Shown piece after piece: positions 8,167 to 17,500 of a stretch of 64,000 nt of DNA. The DNA is from Oscillatoria sp. FACHB-1406 (GTDB lineage: Bacteria; Cyanobacteriota; Cyanobacteriia; Cyanobacteriales; Spirulinaceae). The stretch lies in NCBI RefSeq assembly GCF_014698145.1, contig NZ_JACJSM010000003.1, positions 62,001 to 126,000 on the forward strand, read 5' to 3'. Each line of letters begins with the position of its first letter. The stretch's first letter is position 1. The position numbers and the translations under genes were made by a program. The notes below the pieces were generated by a model, which saw nothing but the letters and a program-made list of their open reading frames with translations, made no database searches and was not told the DNA's origin.

Positions 8167-9657
8167 ATGCTGGTTGCTGGGGATTGGGTGCTTTCTACTG
8201 TGACGTTAGAAACCGAACTGACACTTCAACACATTGCCTTCCGGTTATTGGCAGTGTTACTGTTGATTGCGATTAACGCCTTCTTTGTTACTGCCGAATT
8301 TTCAATCGTATCGGTACGGCGATCGCGGATCGCTCAATTAGTCGCCGCTGGGGATGTCCCCGCACAAACCGTTCAGTCGCTCCAGCGTAGCATCGAGCGC
8401 CTGCTTTCTACCACGCAACTCGGAATTACCCTTTCGAGTCTCGCCTTGGGCTGGATTGGCGAGAGTACGATGGCTAATTCAGTCGTCGAACTCCTCGAAC
8501 GTTTGCCTCTCCCCGCCGGAATCGAACAGAAGCTTGCCCACTCTGTGGCGATTCCCGCTGCTTTCTTTCTGATTGCTTACCTTCAAATCGTCCTCGGCGA
8601 ACTCTGCCCGAAATCCGTTGCTTTACTCTATTCCGAGCAACTCGCGCGTTTATTCGGCCCTCCCAGTTTAGCGATCGCGCGTATTTTTAATCCTTTCATC
8701 TGGATTCTCAATCAATCTACCCGCTGTCTATTGCGCTTGCTCGGCATTCAGTATACAGGGCAAGAATGGAACAATCGTATCACCCCGGAAGAACTGCAAC
8801 TGATCGTCGCCACCGAAGGCGAATCGAGCGGACTGGAAGCCGAAGAACGAGAACTGCTCAGCAATGTGTTTGAATTTGGCGAAGTGATTGCTGCTGAAGT
8901 CATGGTTCCGCGTACTCGTTTGTGCGCGATCGAACAAAGGGCAACCTTTGAAAGTTTGCTCGAAGAAGTCGTCAGCACCGGACATTCTCGTTTTCCCGTA
9001 ACGGGAGAATCCCTCGACGACATTCTCGGAATCATTGACTTCAAAGAACTCGCCGAACCCCTCGCTCGCGGTCAACTAACGCCGCAAACGCCTATTCAAG
9101 GCTGGATTAAGCCCGCTCGCTTTATCCTGGAAGTTACCCCCTTAAGCGAACTGCTGCCGTTAATGCAGCGATCGCGTTTAGAAATGGTTGTTGTGGTCGA
9201 TGAATTCGGAGGCACTGCGGGATTGGTCACGCTGCACGATGTCATCGACGAGATCGTCGGGCTGGAAATGCCCCTAGAAGACTCCGAAGAAGTCGCCCTG
9301 CAAATGCTAGACGAGCGCACTTACCTCGTGAAAGCGCAGATGGATTTAGAAGAGGTCAACGAACTGTTAGATTTCGATCTACCACTCTCCGATGAGTATC
9401 AAACCCTAGGCGGTTTTTTGTTGTATCAGTTCCAAAAAATCCCTACTTTAGGCGAAACGCTCCAGTATGAAAACCTTGACTTAACCGTTGCTGCGGCAGA
9501 AGGACCGCGCCTCGACCAAATTCGCATCCATCGTCGCGAACCGGAAATCTTAACCGAAGACAGCGAAGTTTTCCTCTCGGAATTGCCGGAAAGCGATCGC
9601 GAGAAAAATGCGGTTGAATTGGGCATCGATCGCTTAGATCGACTGGAAGAATCATAG
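8167..9657 (+). CDS. CNNM/CorC-type membrane protein (hemolysin C family)
   Basis: A 496-residue integral membrane protein of the CNNM/CorC/HlyC family, connected with Mg2+ or other divalent ion efflux. The DUF21 (CNNM) membrane domain covers about 20-200, with ALGWIGEST and LGELCPKS. A CBS pair (about 225-350) contains MVPRT and VVVVDEFGGTAGLVTLHD. A CorC_HlyC domain spans about 365-450. The C-terminal 45 residues are acidic. The start directly follows the previous stop; the older name hemolysin should not be taken as its function. Confidence 0.9.
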   Translation: MLVAGDWVLSTVTLETELTLQHIAFRLLAVLLLIAINAFFVTAEFSIVSVRRSRIAQLVAAGDVPAQTVQSLQRSIERLLSTTQLGITLSSLALGWIGESTMANSVVELLERLPLPAGIEQKLAHSVAIPAAFFLIAYLQIVLGELCPKSVALLYSEQLARLFGPPSLAIARIFNPFIWILNQSTRCLLRLLGIQYTGQEWNNRITPEELQLIVATEGESSGLEAEERELLSNVFEFGEVIAAEVMVPRTRLCAIEQRATFESLLEEVVSTGHSRFPVTGESLDDILGIIDFKELAEPLARGQLTPQTPIQGWIKPARFILEVTPLSELLPLMQRSRLEMVVVVDEFGGTAGLVTLHDVIDEIVGLEMPLEDSEEVALQMLDERTYLVKAQMDLEEVNELLDFDLPLSDEYQTLGGFLLYQFQKIPTLGETLQYENLDLTVAAAEGPRLDQIRIHRREPEILTEDSEVFLSELPESDREKNAVELGIDRLDRLEES

Positions 9658-9710
9658 TATAAAGTCACCCGGTCAGGGCGAGGTCTTAAACCCAGTTTTT
9701 TTTGATATAT

Positions 9711-10091
9711 TTAACCGAAACCTTTCTTTTTCTCGCTTCTCTTTGCCAATCGCTTAGCGCGCCCTAATTTTCCCTGCTCGATCGCTAATTTCCTAACTCG
9801 CTTACGCTGATAAGCTCGAATTTCTTCTGCAAGGTCGCACTCATTTGAAAATCTTAAGTGCGTAATTGAAATAGAATAGGCTCTATCATTTCCGGGATCT
9901 ATCCCGCAGATAATCCCACCCATATCCCCAATATAGTGGACATTATCGATTAAAAATTCTTGACTTTTAGGATACTTTTCACCCTGATTTTCTAAATGTT
10001 CTAGCAACTCTGGGGTAGCTCGCACGGGAATAGGCAAACGAGCTTCCATTTTTTCCAGTAATGCGATTGCTTGTTCGTAATTGTCAATCAT
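9711..10091 (-). CDS. Conserved hypothetical protein
   Basis: A 126-residue soluble protein of unknown function. The middle holds YIGDMGGIICGIDPGNDRAY followed by ISITHLRF, and the last 35 residues are strongly basic (RKRVRKLAIEQGKLGRAKR), suggesting contact with nucleic acid. It begins 27 bp after aroQ on the same strand and probably belongs to the same transcript as aroQ and the 47-residue gene. No named domain recognised. Confidence 0.65.
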   Translation of the reverse strand: MIDNYEQAIALLEKMEARLPIPVRATPELLEHLENQGEKYPKSQEFLIDNVHYIGDMGGIICGIDPGNDRAYSISITHLRFSNECDLAEEIRAYQRKRVRKLAIEQGKLGRAKRLAKRSEKKKGFG

Positions 10092-10118
10092 CGCCTTTTT
10101 TTATAGGCTAAGAAGATT

Positions 10119-10592
10119 TTATGAATTTGAGTCACTCTGCTGCAAATAATGAATAAGTGCAATCAGTCCGAGGCGATAACTTGCAGCCCCAAAACCGCTA
10201 ATCTGTCCGATCGCGATTGGTGCAATATAAGAGTGATGGCGAAAATCTTCCCGCTTGTAAATATTACTGAGGTGAACTTCTACCGTCGGAATCGCCACCC
10301 CCGCTAGCGCATCTCGAATCGCAACGCTCGTATGCGTATAAGCGCCTGCATTAATCAAAATACCGCTCTCTTTCCCCCAAGCGGCATGAATCGCATCGAC
10401 CAATGCACCCTCATGATTGGATTGAAAACAAGAGACATTGACCCCCAGCACTTCTCCTTCGCTACGAAGCTGGGCATTAATTTCCTCTAAAGTGATGCGG
10501 CCGTAAATATCTGGCTCTCGCAGACCTAACAGGTTTAGGTTAGGGCCGTGAAGAACCAGAATGCTGAAAGATTGCCCAGCCTCAGCGTTCAT
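10119..10592 (-). CDS. aroQ: 3-dehydroquinate dehydratase, type II
   Basis: Third step of the shikimate pathway. The 157-residue product has the type II hallmarks: [20 protein letters not shown] at the start, then [33 protein letters not shown] and [20 protein letters not shown] with the catalytic Tyr, Asn, His and Arg positions in place. Length is usual for the family. The start lies 15 bp after the stop of a 47-residue gene. Confidence 0.95.
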   Translation of the reverse strand: MNAEAGQSFSILVLHGPNLNLLGLREPDIYGRITLEEINAQLRSEGEVLGVNVSCFQSNHEGALVDAIHAAWGKESGILINAGAYTHTSVAIRDALAGVAIPTVEVHLSNIYKREDFRHHSYIAPIAIGQISGFGAASYRLGLIALIHYLQQSDSNS

Positions 10593-10607
10593 CGGTTAGG
10601 CTTCAAT

Positions 10608-10751
10608 CTAGTTGCGTCGGGGACGCTGTGGATCGTTGACGGGTATGGGGATTAGCTCTGCTTCGGGTTCCGCCTCTGGCCCTAGTAGAGCTTCGATTAA
10701 GCGGCGGCCCCACTCTTTTAGCTTTTCCAACACCGTGTCTATGTAATCCAT
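10608..10751 (-). CDS. Small conserved protein, 47 residues
   Basis: A short gene not easily seen by length filters. It begins MDYIDTVLEKLKEWGRRL, an amphipathic helix, followed by IEALLGPEAEPEAEL and a PIPV motif, and ends in a basic tail PQRPRRN. The ATG at 10751 is preceded by AGGAG at 12 bases spacing, a real ribosome binding site. The stop is 15 bp in front of aroQ. My recollection is that similar short proteins occur beside aroQ in other cyanobacteria, but I could not check this. Function unknown. Confidence 0.7.
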   Translation of the reverse strand: MDYIDTVLEKLKEWGRRLIEALLGPEAEPEAELIPIPVNDPQRPRRN

Positions 10752-11013
10752 GCGAACAAAAGGCTCCTGTTCAGACTTACTTTTATTGTACCCAGCAATC
10801 TAATATCATCGATTGTTGAGAGTGGCACTCTTTGCAGATTCAATCGACTTGATTGTTAAAACCGCTAGCACTTTAGGGGCAAAGCATTTCAAAAGAGCAA
10901 TGCTTTAATGTTTTGCCTCGAAACTCTGGATTGTTTAGTCTACCATAACACACTTTTTTATGAAGTGTTACAGATTTCAAGCTGGCATCGCACCCGATTC
11001 CACCTGCTAGAGC

Positions 11014-12261
11014 TTAAGCTAAAAGACGGCGGCGCAGTCTGTCTAGGGCATGACCGGTACTCAAAGAACGGATCGCCGCACGCTCTTTTTCCGTTCCAAA
11101 ACGGAACTCAAAGACTTCTACTGTTTTATCGGGTGCGGCTAAGGCAATGTAAACTAATCCCACCGGTTTTTCGTCGCTACCGCCTCCGGGACCGGCTACA
11201 CCGGTAATGCTTAAACCCCAGTCAGAATTGAGGCAAGCTTTGACTCCGAGGGCCATTTCCCGGGCAACGGTTTCGCTGACGGCCCCGTATTGCTGCAAAC
11301 TTTCAGGGCGAACTCCGAGGGCAGAGATTTTCACATCATTGCTGTAGGAAATAATCCCACCGAGAAAATAGTCCGAACTGCCGGGGATGTCGGTTAACAT
11401 TGCACCTAAAGCGCCGCCCGTACAGGATTCTGCTACGCTGAGGGTTTCGCCGCTCTCTCGCAATAAAGTTCCGACTATCGAGGCTAAAGTCTCTTCATCG
11501 CATCCAAAATAATCTTCACCGGCGATCTCTTGTAATTGTCGCGCGATCGGTTCGATGAGGGCAATGGCTGTTGCTTCCGACTCCGCTTTCGCCGAAACGC
11601 GCAATTTGACCAAACCGTAGCTGGCATAAGGGGCAACGGTGGGATTTGTCAAGTCAAAAAAGGGAGCAACTTTCGCCGCGAGCGCCGATTCGCCAATGCC
11701 CCAAAATTTCAGCGTGCGACTGTAGATGATATGTTTACCCCAACCCTGCTGTTTGAGCGCGGGAACGGCGGTTTCTTTCCACATGGGCTTCATTTCTGAG
11801 GGAACGCCGGGAAAGGTCAAAATCAGCAAATTTTCTCGCGGCTGCCAAACGATTCCGGGTGCAGTTCCCCTGGGATTGGGAAGGATGTCTGCACCGGCGG
11901 GAAGCTGGGCTTGTTTGAGGTTATTGGGAGTCATGGTTCGCCCGCGCTGGGCAAACTTTTCGCTGATATCGCGCACGATTTCCGGACGTTCTGTCAGGGG
12001 AGTCTCGAAGAAGGATGCGATCGCGTCGTGGGTTAAATCGTCGGGGGTCGGCCCCAAACCGCCAGTAAAAATCAGGATTGTGGAACGGTTGCAGGCGACT
12101 TGAATTGCTTGATGGATGCGATCGCAATTATCCCCTACCGTCGTTTGATAGTAGTGCGGAATCCCTAAATCCGCCAGTTCTCGCGCTAAATATTGGGCGT
12201 TCGTGTTTGTAATATCGCCCAAAAGGATTTCCGTTCCAACACAAATAATTTCTGCACTCAT
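11014..12261 (-). CDS. cinA: CinA-like protein (NMN amidohydrolase family)
   Basis: A 415-residue two-domain protein. The N-terminal molybdopterin-binding-like domain (about 1-170) starts SAEIICVGTEILLGD and has FTGGLGPTPDDLTHDA. The C-terminal CinA/PncC domain (about 255-415) has VAESCTGGALGAMLTDIPGS and GPGGGSDEKPVG and hydrolyses nicotinamide mononucleotide in characterised homologues. The ATG at 12261 was chosen because homologues start with M-S/A-A-E-I; 11 extra codons upstream are in frame. The 262 bp after it (10752-11013) contain only promoter sequence for the small gene and a weak hairpin. Confidence 0.92.
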   Translation of the reverse strand: MSAEIICVGTEILLGDITNTNAQYLARELADLGIPHYYQTTVGDNCDRIHQAIQVACNRSTILIFTGGLGPTPDDLTHDAIASFFETPLTERPEIVRDISEKFAQRGRTMTPNNLKQAQLPAGADILPNPRGTAPGIVWQPRENLLILTFPGVPSEMKPMWKETAVPALKQQGWGKHIIYSRTLKFWGIGESALAAKVAPFFDLTNPTVAPYASYGLVKLRVSAKAESEATAIALIEPIARQLQEIAGEDYFGCDEETLASIVGTLLRESGETLSVAESCTGGALGAMLTDIPGSSDYFLGGIISYSNDVKISALGVRPESLQQYGAVSETVAREMALGVKACLNSDWGLSITGVAGPGGGSDEKPVGLVYIALAAPDKTVEVFEFRFGTEKERAAIRSLSTGHALDRLRRRLLA

Positions 12262-12343
12262 AAAAATATTAGATTGCGGGCTTTCCCCTCGCATCGCTTA
12301 CCCCGATCGAAAAATGGAATTAAACAAGGTGGGGGGATTAACG

Positions 12344-13405
12344 TTAATTCCGTCGCACCTGCATATTGCGCCGCACTTGCCAGCCGACGTAGCACAGCAG
12401 CAGCGTTGCACCGAACGCATAAGCCTCGCCGCTAGGAATGCCAGAGAACGCCATCGCTAAACTTCCTACCCACAGCGTCAAAGCATAAATAAACAAAACT
12501 GTCAAGCGGTGAGAAATGCCCGCGTTAATTAAGCGGTGGTGTAAGTGGCGCTTATCAGCAAGGAAGGGAGAACGCCCGTTACTGAGGCGCAAAACAATCA
12601 CTGAGGACATATCGACGATGGGAACCGCCAGGATGAGGTAGGGCAAAATGACAGCAGTAATCGCCGTGCTTTTAACTAAACCAATCGCCCCGACACCAGC
12701 TAGGGTAAAGCCCATAAAATAAGCCCCCCCATCGCCCATAAAAATCTCGGCCGGGTTGAAGTTGTAGCGCAGGAAGCCCAAAGCACCACCCGCAAGCGCT
12801 GCTACGATTAAGGCGGCTGCGGGTTGATCCATAAATAAACTGACGACTAGCATAACGACGGCGGCAATACCGGATACGCCAGCCGCTAAACCGTCCAACC
12901 CATCAATCCAATTAATGGCATTGGCCATGCCCACCAACCAGACAATCGTGACCAAAAGGCTTAAACTCCCATTGATATCTACAAGATTGCCAAAGGGAAT
13001 AGAAAGGAAGTCAATACTAACGCCCATATTCCAAGCCCCGGCTGCAACAACGGTTTGCATGGCTAGGCGGGAGAGGGGACGAAGGTTGAAAAGATCGTCA
13101 GCTAAACCAATACAAAAAAAGCCCGTTCCTCCCAACATTACGCCGAGAATTTCGCTTTTGCGATCGGGAGTTAATCCTGTAAAAGCCCCCAAAAACCAAA
13201 CCGTAAAGAGGGCTGCAATCGTTCCTACAAAAATAGACACGCCGCCAATGCGGACCATCGGTTTTTGGTGCATTTTACGCTCGTTGGGGCGATCGACGTG
13301 ACCGCTTTTAAGTCCGAGGGTTTTGACGACAGGGGTGCACCAAAGAACGATGGTGGAGGCGGCAAGGAAGGCGATAAAATGATAAAGGTATTGATGGGCA
13401 GGCAT
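12344..13405 (-). CDS. MraY/WecA-like phospho-glycosyl transferase (GT4)
   Basis: A polytopic membrane enzyme of 353 residues that transfers a sugar-1-phosphate to undecaprenyl phosphate. Signatures are ERKMHQKPMVRIGG, the Asp-rich NWIDGLDGLAAGVSGIA, the Mg-binding IFMGDGGAYFMGF and the DKRHLHHRLINAGISHR loop found in WecA and TagO. This points to the initiating step of O-antigen, teichoic-acid-like or exopolysaccharide synthesis rather than MraY of peptidoglycan. Start codon ATG fits a first transmembrane helix beginning near residue 9. No glycan cluster is adjacent. Confidence 0.88.
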   Translation of the reverse strand: MPAHQYLYHFIAFLAASTIVLWCTPVVKTLGLKSGHVDRPNERKMHQKPMVRIGGVSIFVGTIAALFTVWFLGAFTGLTPDRKSEILGVMLGGTGFFCIGLADDLFNLRPLSRLAMQTVVAAGAWNMGVSIDFLSIPFGNLVDINGSLSLLVTIVWLVGMANAINWIDGLDGLAAGVSGIAAVVMLVVSLFMDQPAAALIVAALAGGALGFLRYNFNPAEIFMGDGGAYFMGFTLAGVGAIGLVKSTAITAVILPYLILAVPIVDMSSVIVLRLSNGRSPFLADKRHLHHRLINAGISHRLTVLFIYALTLWVGSLAMAFSGIPSGEAYAFGATLLLCYVGWQVRRNMQVRRN

Positions 13406-13507
13406 TAGGCTTGTAGACCTACAGGGATTCGCACAAAGTCTACATCACTTTGCACCGTTTCGCCTACCCATCCGTACAATTTTTCGGGAATTTTAGAAAT
13501 AGAGTAG

Positions 13508-13552
13508 GGGCATAGCAGTGCTATGCCCTCTTCACATAGCACTGCTATGCCC
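13508..13552. repeat. Nested palindromic repeat (GGGCATAGCA family)
   Basis: A 21-bp perfect palindrome GGGCATAGCA-G-TGCTATGCCC at 13508-13528 is followed at 13535-13552 by a reverse copy of most of it. The element lies between the beta-barrel gene and the transferase gene and may end transcription of the former. It looks like a dispersed cyanobacterial repeat. Confidence 0.75.
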
Positions 13553-13588
13553 TAAGTTCGGATTGGATTGCCGTGCTAGTGAGTCGAA

Positions 13589-14128
13589 TTAGTTGAAACG
13601 ATAGCCAACACCGGCTTGTAAGCTAACTGCATCAGCAGGGCTATTTTCATAGGCATTAATGCCCCATTTTGCATCGCCGTAGACCATGACACCATTTAAC
13701 ACTTCGGCTTCGCCACCGGCCACAATCACGGGAGCGTTATCATTGCCGAGGGGAGTCGGTTTGCCGTTGGCTTCGACGAAGGAGTAACCCGCACCGACAT
13801 AAACGTTGGCGTTCTTAGCAATCGGTTGGTCGTAAGAAACCATCGGGATAATCGCGCTGGTTTCGTCACTGAACAGAACTGCACCGCGAACGGAAACGGG
13901 GGCATTGGGGACGGCGACGCGACCTTGAATGTTACCGCCGAAGGTTGCTGCATCGCCGGTTTGTCCGCCGTTGGTTACGCCTGCGGCAATCCCCGCACCG
14001 ACGTAACTCGCATCGGTTCCGGGTTTATCGACTTCTACTCTATAGGGCTGTGCGGAGGCGATTCCTGCCGAGAGAATGGTTGCAGAGAGAGCGGACAGCG
14101 CGATCGCGGATTTCAGAATAGCTTTCAT
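13589..14128 (-). CDS. Putative outer-membrane beta-barrel protein
   Basis: A 179-residue exported protein. A signal peptide ends ASA-QP near residue 26. The mature part has alternating hydrophobic strands with glycine turns (YVGAGIAAGVT, VRGAVLFS, NVYVGAGYSF) and ends in an aromatic residue pattern GVGYRFN, the terminal Phe signal of outer-membrane barrels. Length fits an eight-strand OmpX/OmpA-like barrel. No peptidoglycan-binding domain follows. Confidence 0.7.
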   Translation of the reverse strand: MKAILKSAIALSALSATILSAGIASAQPYRVEVDKPGTDASYVGAGIAAGVTNGGQTGDAATFGGNIQGRVAVPNAPVSVRGAVLFSDETSAIIPMVSYDQPIAKNANVYVGAGYSFVEANGKPTPLGNDNAPVIVAGGEAEVLNGVMVYGDAKWGINAYENSPADAVSLQAGVGYRFN

Positions 14129-14416
14129 TGTTTTCTTCCTTCACTCAGTCGTGTTTTTTCAGGTCGTTGACTTCATTTTCTATGTCGTTTATCTACCTCA
14201 AAAAGTTCCCTGGCTTTCGCTATTAATCGGCAGATTTTTGACAGCAATTCCAGTAAACATAGAGTGGATTGATTGTTATTGAGGGAGCGAAATGCCTCTC
14301 AAATCTAACTTTTTCATTGCTGACAATTCCAATGACCGACCCGCCCGACTAAAGTTTCCGTTTCCCGGCGCTAAGTGGACTGTTTTTCAACTGGCACTCA
14401 TTCCACAAATTTTGAA

Positions 14417-14519
14417 TAAGCTAAGGCGCATTTAAATTGGGTAAACTCAATCTCCCCCTCTCCCCCTCTCCCTCTCTCCTTGTCAGTCCCAGATCGCAAT
14501 TTAAATGACGAACAGCTTA
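14417..14519. repeat. Inverted-repeat element around a pyrimidine tract
   Basis: Arms of about 24 bp (TAAGCT...CATTTAAATTG at 14417 and its reverse counterpart ending at 14519) surround a tract of CT-only sequence at about 14450-14480. The element lies five bases from the stop of the large kinase, inside a 395-bp gap that holds no gene. It has the form of a miniature inverted-repeat element and may also end the kinase transcript. Confidence 0.6.
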
Positions 14520-14523
14520 GGTC

Positions 14524-17500
14524 TTATTCATTTTCCTGGCGATTGGGCAGTCGCACAAAAAAGGTACTGCCTTCGCCGACAACGCTTTCTACCCAAATTC
14601 GACCGCCGTGCTGCTTGATAATTTCTCGACAAATAGCAAGTCCTAAACCCGTACCGCCTTTCTCTCGCGAATCGGAAGCATCGACTTGTTGGAAGCGCCC
14701 GAACACTTTTTCGAGTTTATCGGTGGGAATACCGCGTCCTTGGTCTCTAACATAAAAAAGCACCGAGTTTGGCTCGGAGATAACCCCAATCCAAATACTT
14801 TTTCCGGGGGTAGAAAACTTAATGCTATTACTGATTAAATTTGTCAGAGTTTGCAATATCTGGTCAGGATCTGCCCATAGGGGGACGGAATCGGGTTCTG
14901 CCGAACGCCGCGAAGCGGATGCTAGGAGCGCGCTGCCGTTTACTTCAAGTTGCAGCATTACACCGGCTTCGTCGGCCATCGATTGCATCGATTCGGCTGC
15001 TTGGACGATCAGGGGTACTGCATTACAATCTTGCTGCACCATCTTGACTTTTCCGGATTCCATGCGCTCGAGATCGAGAATGTCGTTGAGCAAGCGTCCG
15101 AGGCGCTCGGTATTCTTAACGGCAATATCGAGCATTCGCTGACCCTTTTCGCTGAGGGAACCCAAACGTCCGGTAGCCAGTAGTCCGAGGGAACCGCGAA
15201 TCGAGGTGAGGGGGGTACGCAGTTCGTGACTGGCGATAGAGAGAAATTCGTCTTTCATCCGCTCGACGGCTTTGCGTTCGGTAATATCCATCATCGAAAT
15301 TAAGTTGGCTGTTTCGCCTTCCCAATTAATCTCTACCGATCGCATCTCGACAACCACGCGGTCTCCTTGGGGGCGATAAATCGGGAGTTCGTTAGCTTCG
15401 CTATCGGGTAGCGGCATTCCCAACTCAACTCCGAGCAGTTCGGTTGCAGAACGACCAAAAATTAATTCGGCGGCCGGATTAATAAAGCGTACAAAGCCCT
15501 CACCCGTACAAACGATAACTCCGTAAGCATTGTTATTAATGACGCGGCGCAGTTGCTCTTCGCTTTCGCGCAGGGCGAGTTCGGCGCGAGTGCGTTCGGC
15601 AATTTCTTGGCTTAGCTGACGGTTGGCGGTTTGCAGTTCGGCGGTTCGTTCTTGGACTCGTTCTTCGAGGCGGTCGAGCAGTTGCGCTTGGGAGAGGGCG
15701 ATCCCAATTTGGTCGGCGAGTTGTTGGAGGAGTTCGATTTCGTCGTTATGCCATTTACGCGGGCGATCGCATTGATGGACAATCAGGCAGCCCCACAAGC
15801 TCTCTTGAGTAAAAATCGGGACAATCAGTTTAGCTCTAACTTGAAAGCGCTGTAAGATCGGCTGTTCTGCTGCCGGTAATTCTGCCGAGATTACGTCATC
15901 AAAAATGACTGCTTTCCCTTCTAAAAATTTTTCTTGGTAGTCGGCGCAGAAGCAGGGAAAGAGGAGGTTAGCGGTTTGAACCGACGCTCGATTGGGGAGG
16001 GCTGCTTCTTTAACGACTTTCCCAGCTTGTTCGCTCAGGCGTTCGACAATGAAGACGCGATCGGCATTAAGCAGGGTTTGAATCTCGGAAACGGTAGTCT
16101 GAAGAATCTCTGCAATATCGAGGGAACGACGAATTTTGAAGGCGAGTTCGGAGAGGAGTTGCAAGCGTTGGTAAGCGCGTTGGAGTTGCAGTTCGGTCTG
16201 AACGCGCGCGGTGATATCGATCCCGACTGAAACCGCAGCGGTATCGTGCTGGTATTTTTGAGCGACGATCAGGTAGTTGCTTGGCGAGTCTTCGCTACCA
16301 AAGTTGATGGTTTCTGAGGTGGAGGAGGCAGAGGTTTGAAAAAAGTGTTCGATGGAGCGGGTGAAGGGAGAGTTGGGGGTGATAAACCCGATGGGTTGAC
16401 CGACAAAATCTTCGGGGGAGAGATTGAGGGAGTTGGCGAGTTTGCGGTTTACGCCGAGATAGTGAAGCGATAAACCCTCGCCGTTGTCGTCTTCTCCGAT
16501 TGTAATCCAAGAAATAAAGCCAGGAACGGCATCTAATACGGCTTGTAGCTGTTCTTTGGCTTCTTGGAGCGCTTGTTCGGCTTGCTTGCGTTCGGTAATG
16601 TCGTGGGCGATGCTCAAAAGCTGATAGATTTCGCCTTTGCGATCGATGAGGGGAACGTAGGTGAGAACGAAGGTTCGCCTGCCGAAGTGGGGAAGGGAAA
16701 CGGTGCATTCTCCGGTTTGAGGCTTCCGGGTCGCGATCGCGCTTTCGAGTAAGGGTTGCAGAATCGAACTGACTTCGCGTGGAAAGATTTCGGCATCGGT
16801 ACGACCGAGCAAATCTTCGACCGGTTTATTGAAAATCCGAATTCCTTCAGTATTCACGAACTGATAGCGTCGATCGCGATCGTAGATGGCAAAGATATCC
16901 GGAATATTATCGACGGCAGAGCGAAATCTTGCTTCCGATTTGGCGAGTTCCGATTGGGCGGTGATGCGCTCGCTAATTTCTTGGCGCAGGATTTGGTTGG
17001 CATCTCGCAGTTGGGCGGTGCGCTCGTAGACGCGATATTCGAGTTCGGAGGCTAAAGTCTGCAATTCCGATTGCACTTTGATGCGATCGCTAATATCCCG
17101 AGCGACGATTAATACTGTATTGGCTGAGAGGGGAGAGAAGCGTCCGTCCAACCAAATCTCTCGTTCCTCAATCTTCATGCAATACTCGACGTGGGTTGTC
17201 TGGTACTCGTCGAGTGTTTGCGCGATCGCTGTCAGTAAGCGATCGGCTGTCTGCTGCGGTAGCACTTCGTGCAGCGTCGTCCCTACCTTTTCCCGGAAGG
17301 GTTTGGTTGGGGATGTCGCGTTGGTCGGTGCAACCTTCAGACAGCGCCCCTGGCGATCGCGGATCAGTACCAGGTCGTCCATTGCCGCAAATAGCGCTCG
17401 CAGTTCGGCTTCCGCTTGCTTTTGTTGCATCACCGTTCCTAACTGCGTCGCCACTGAAGCGACTAATTCAGCTAAGCGCTCGTCTTCTTGGCGTGCATCA

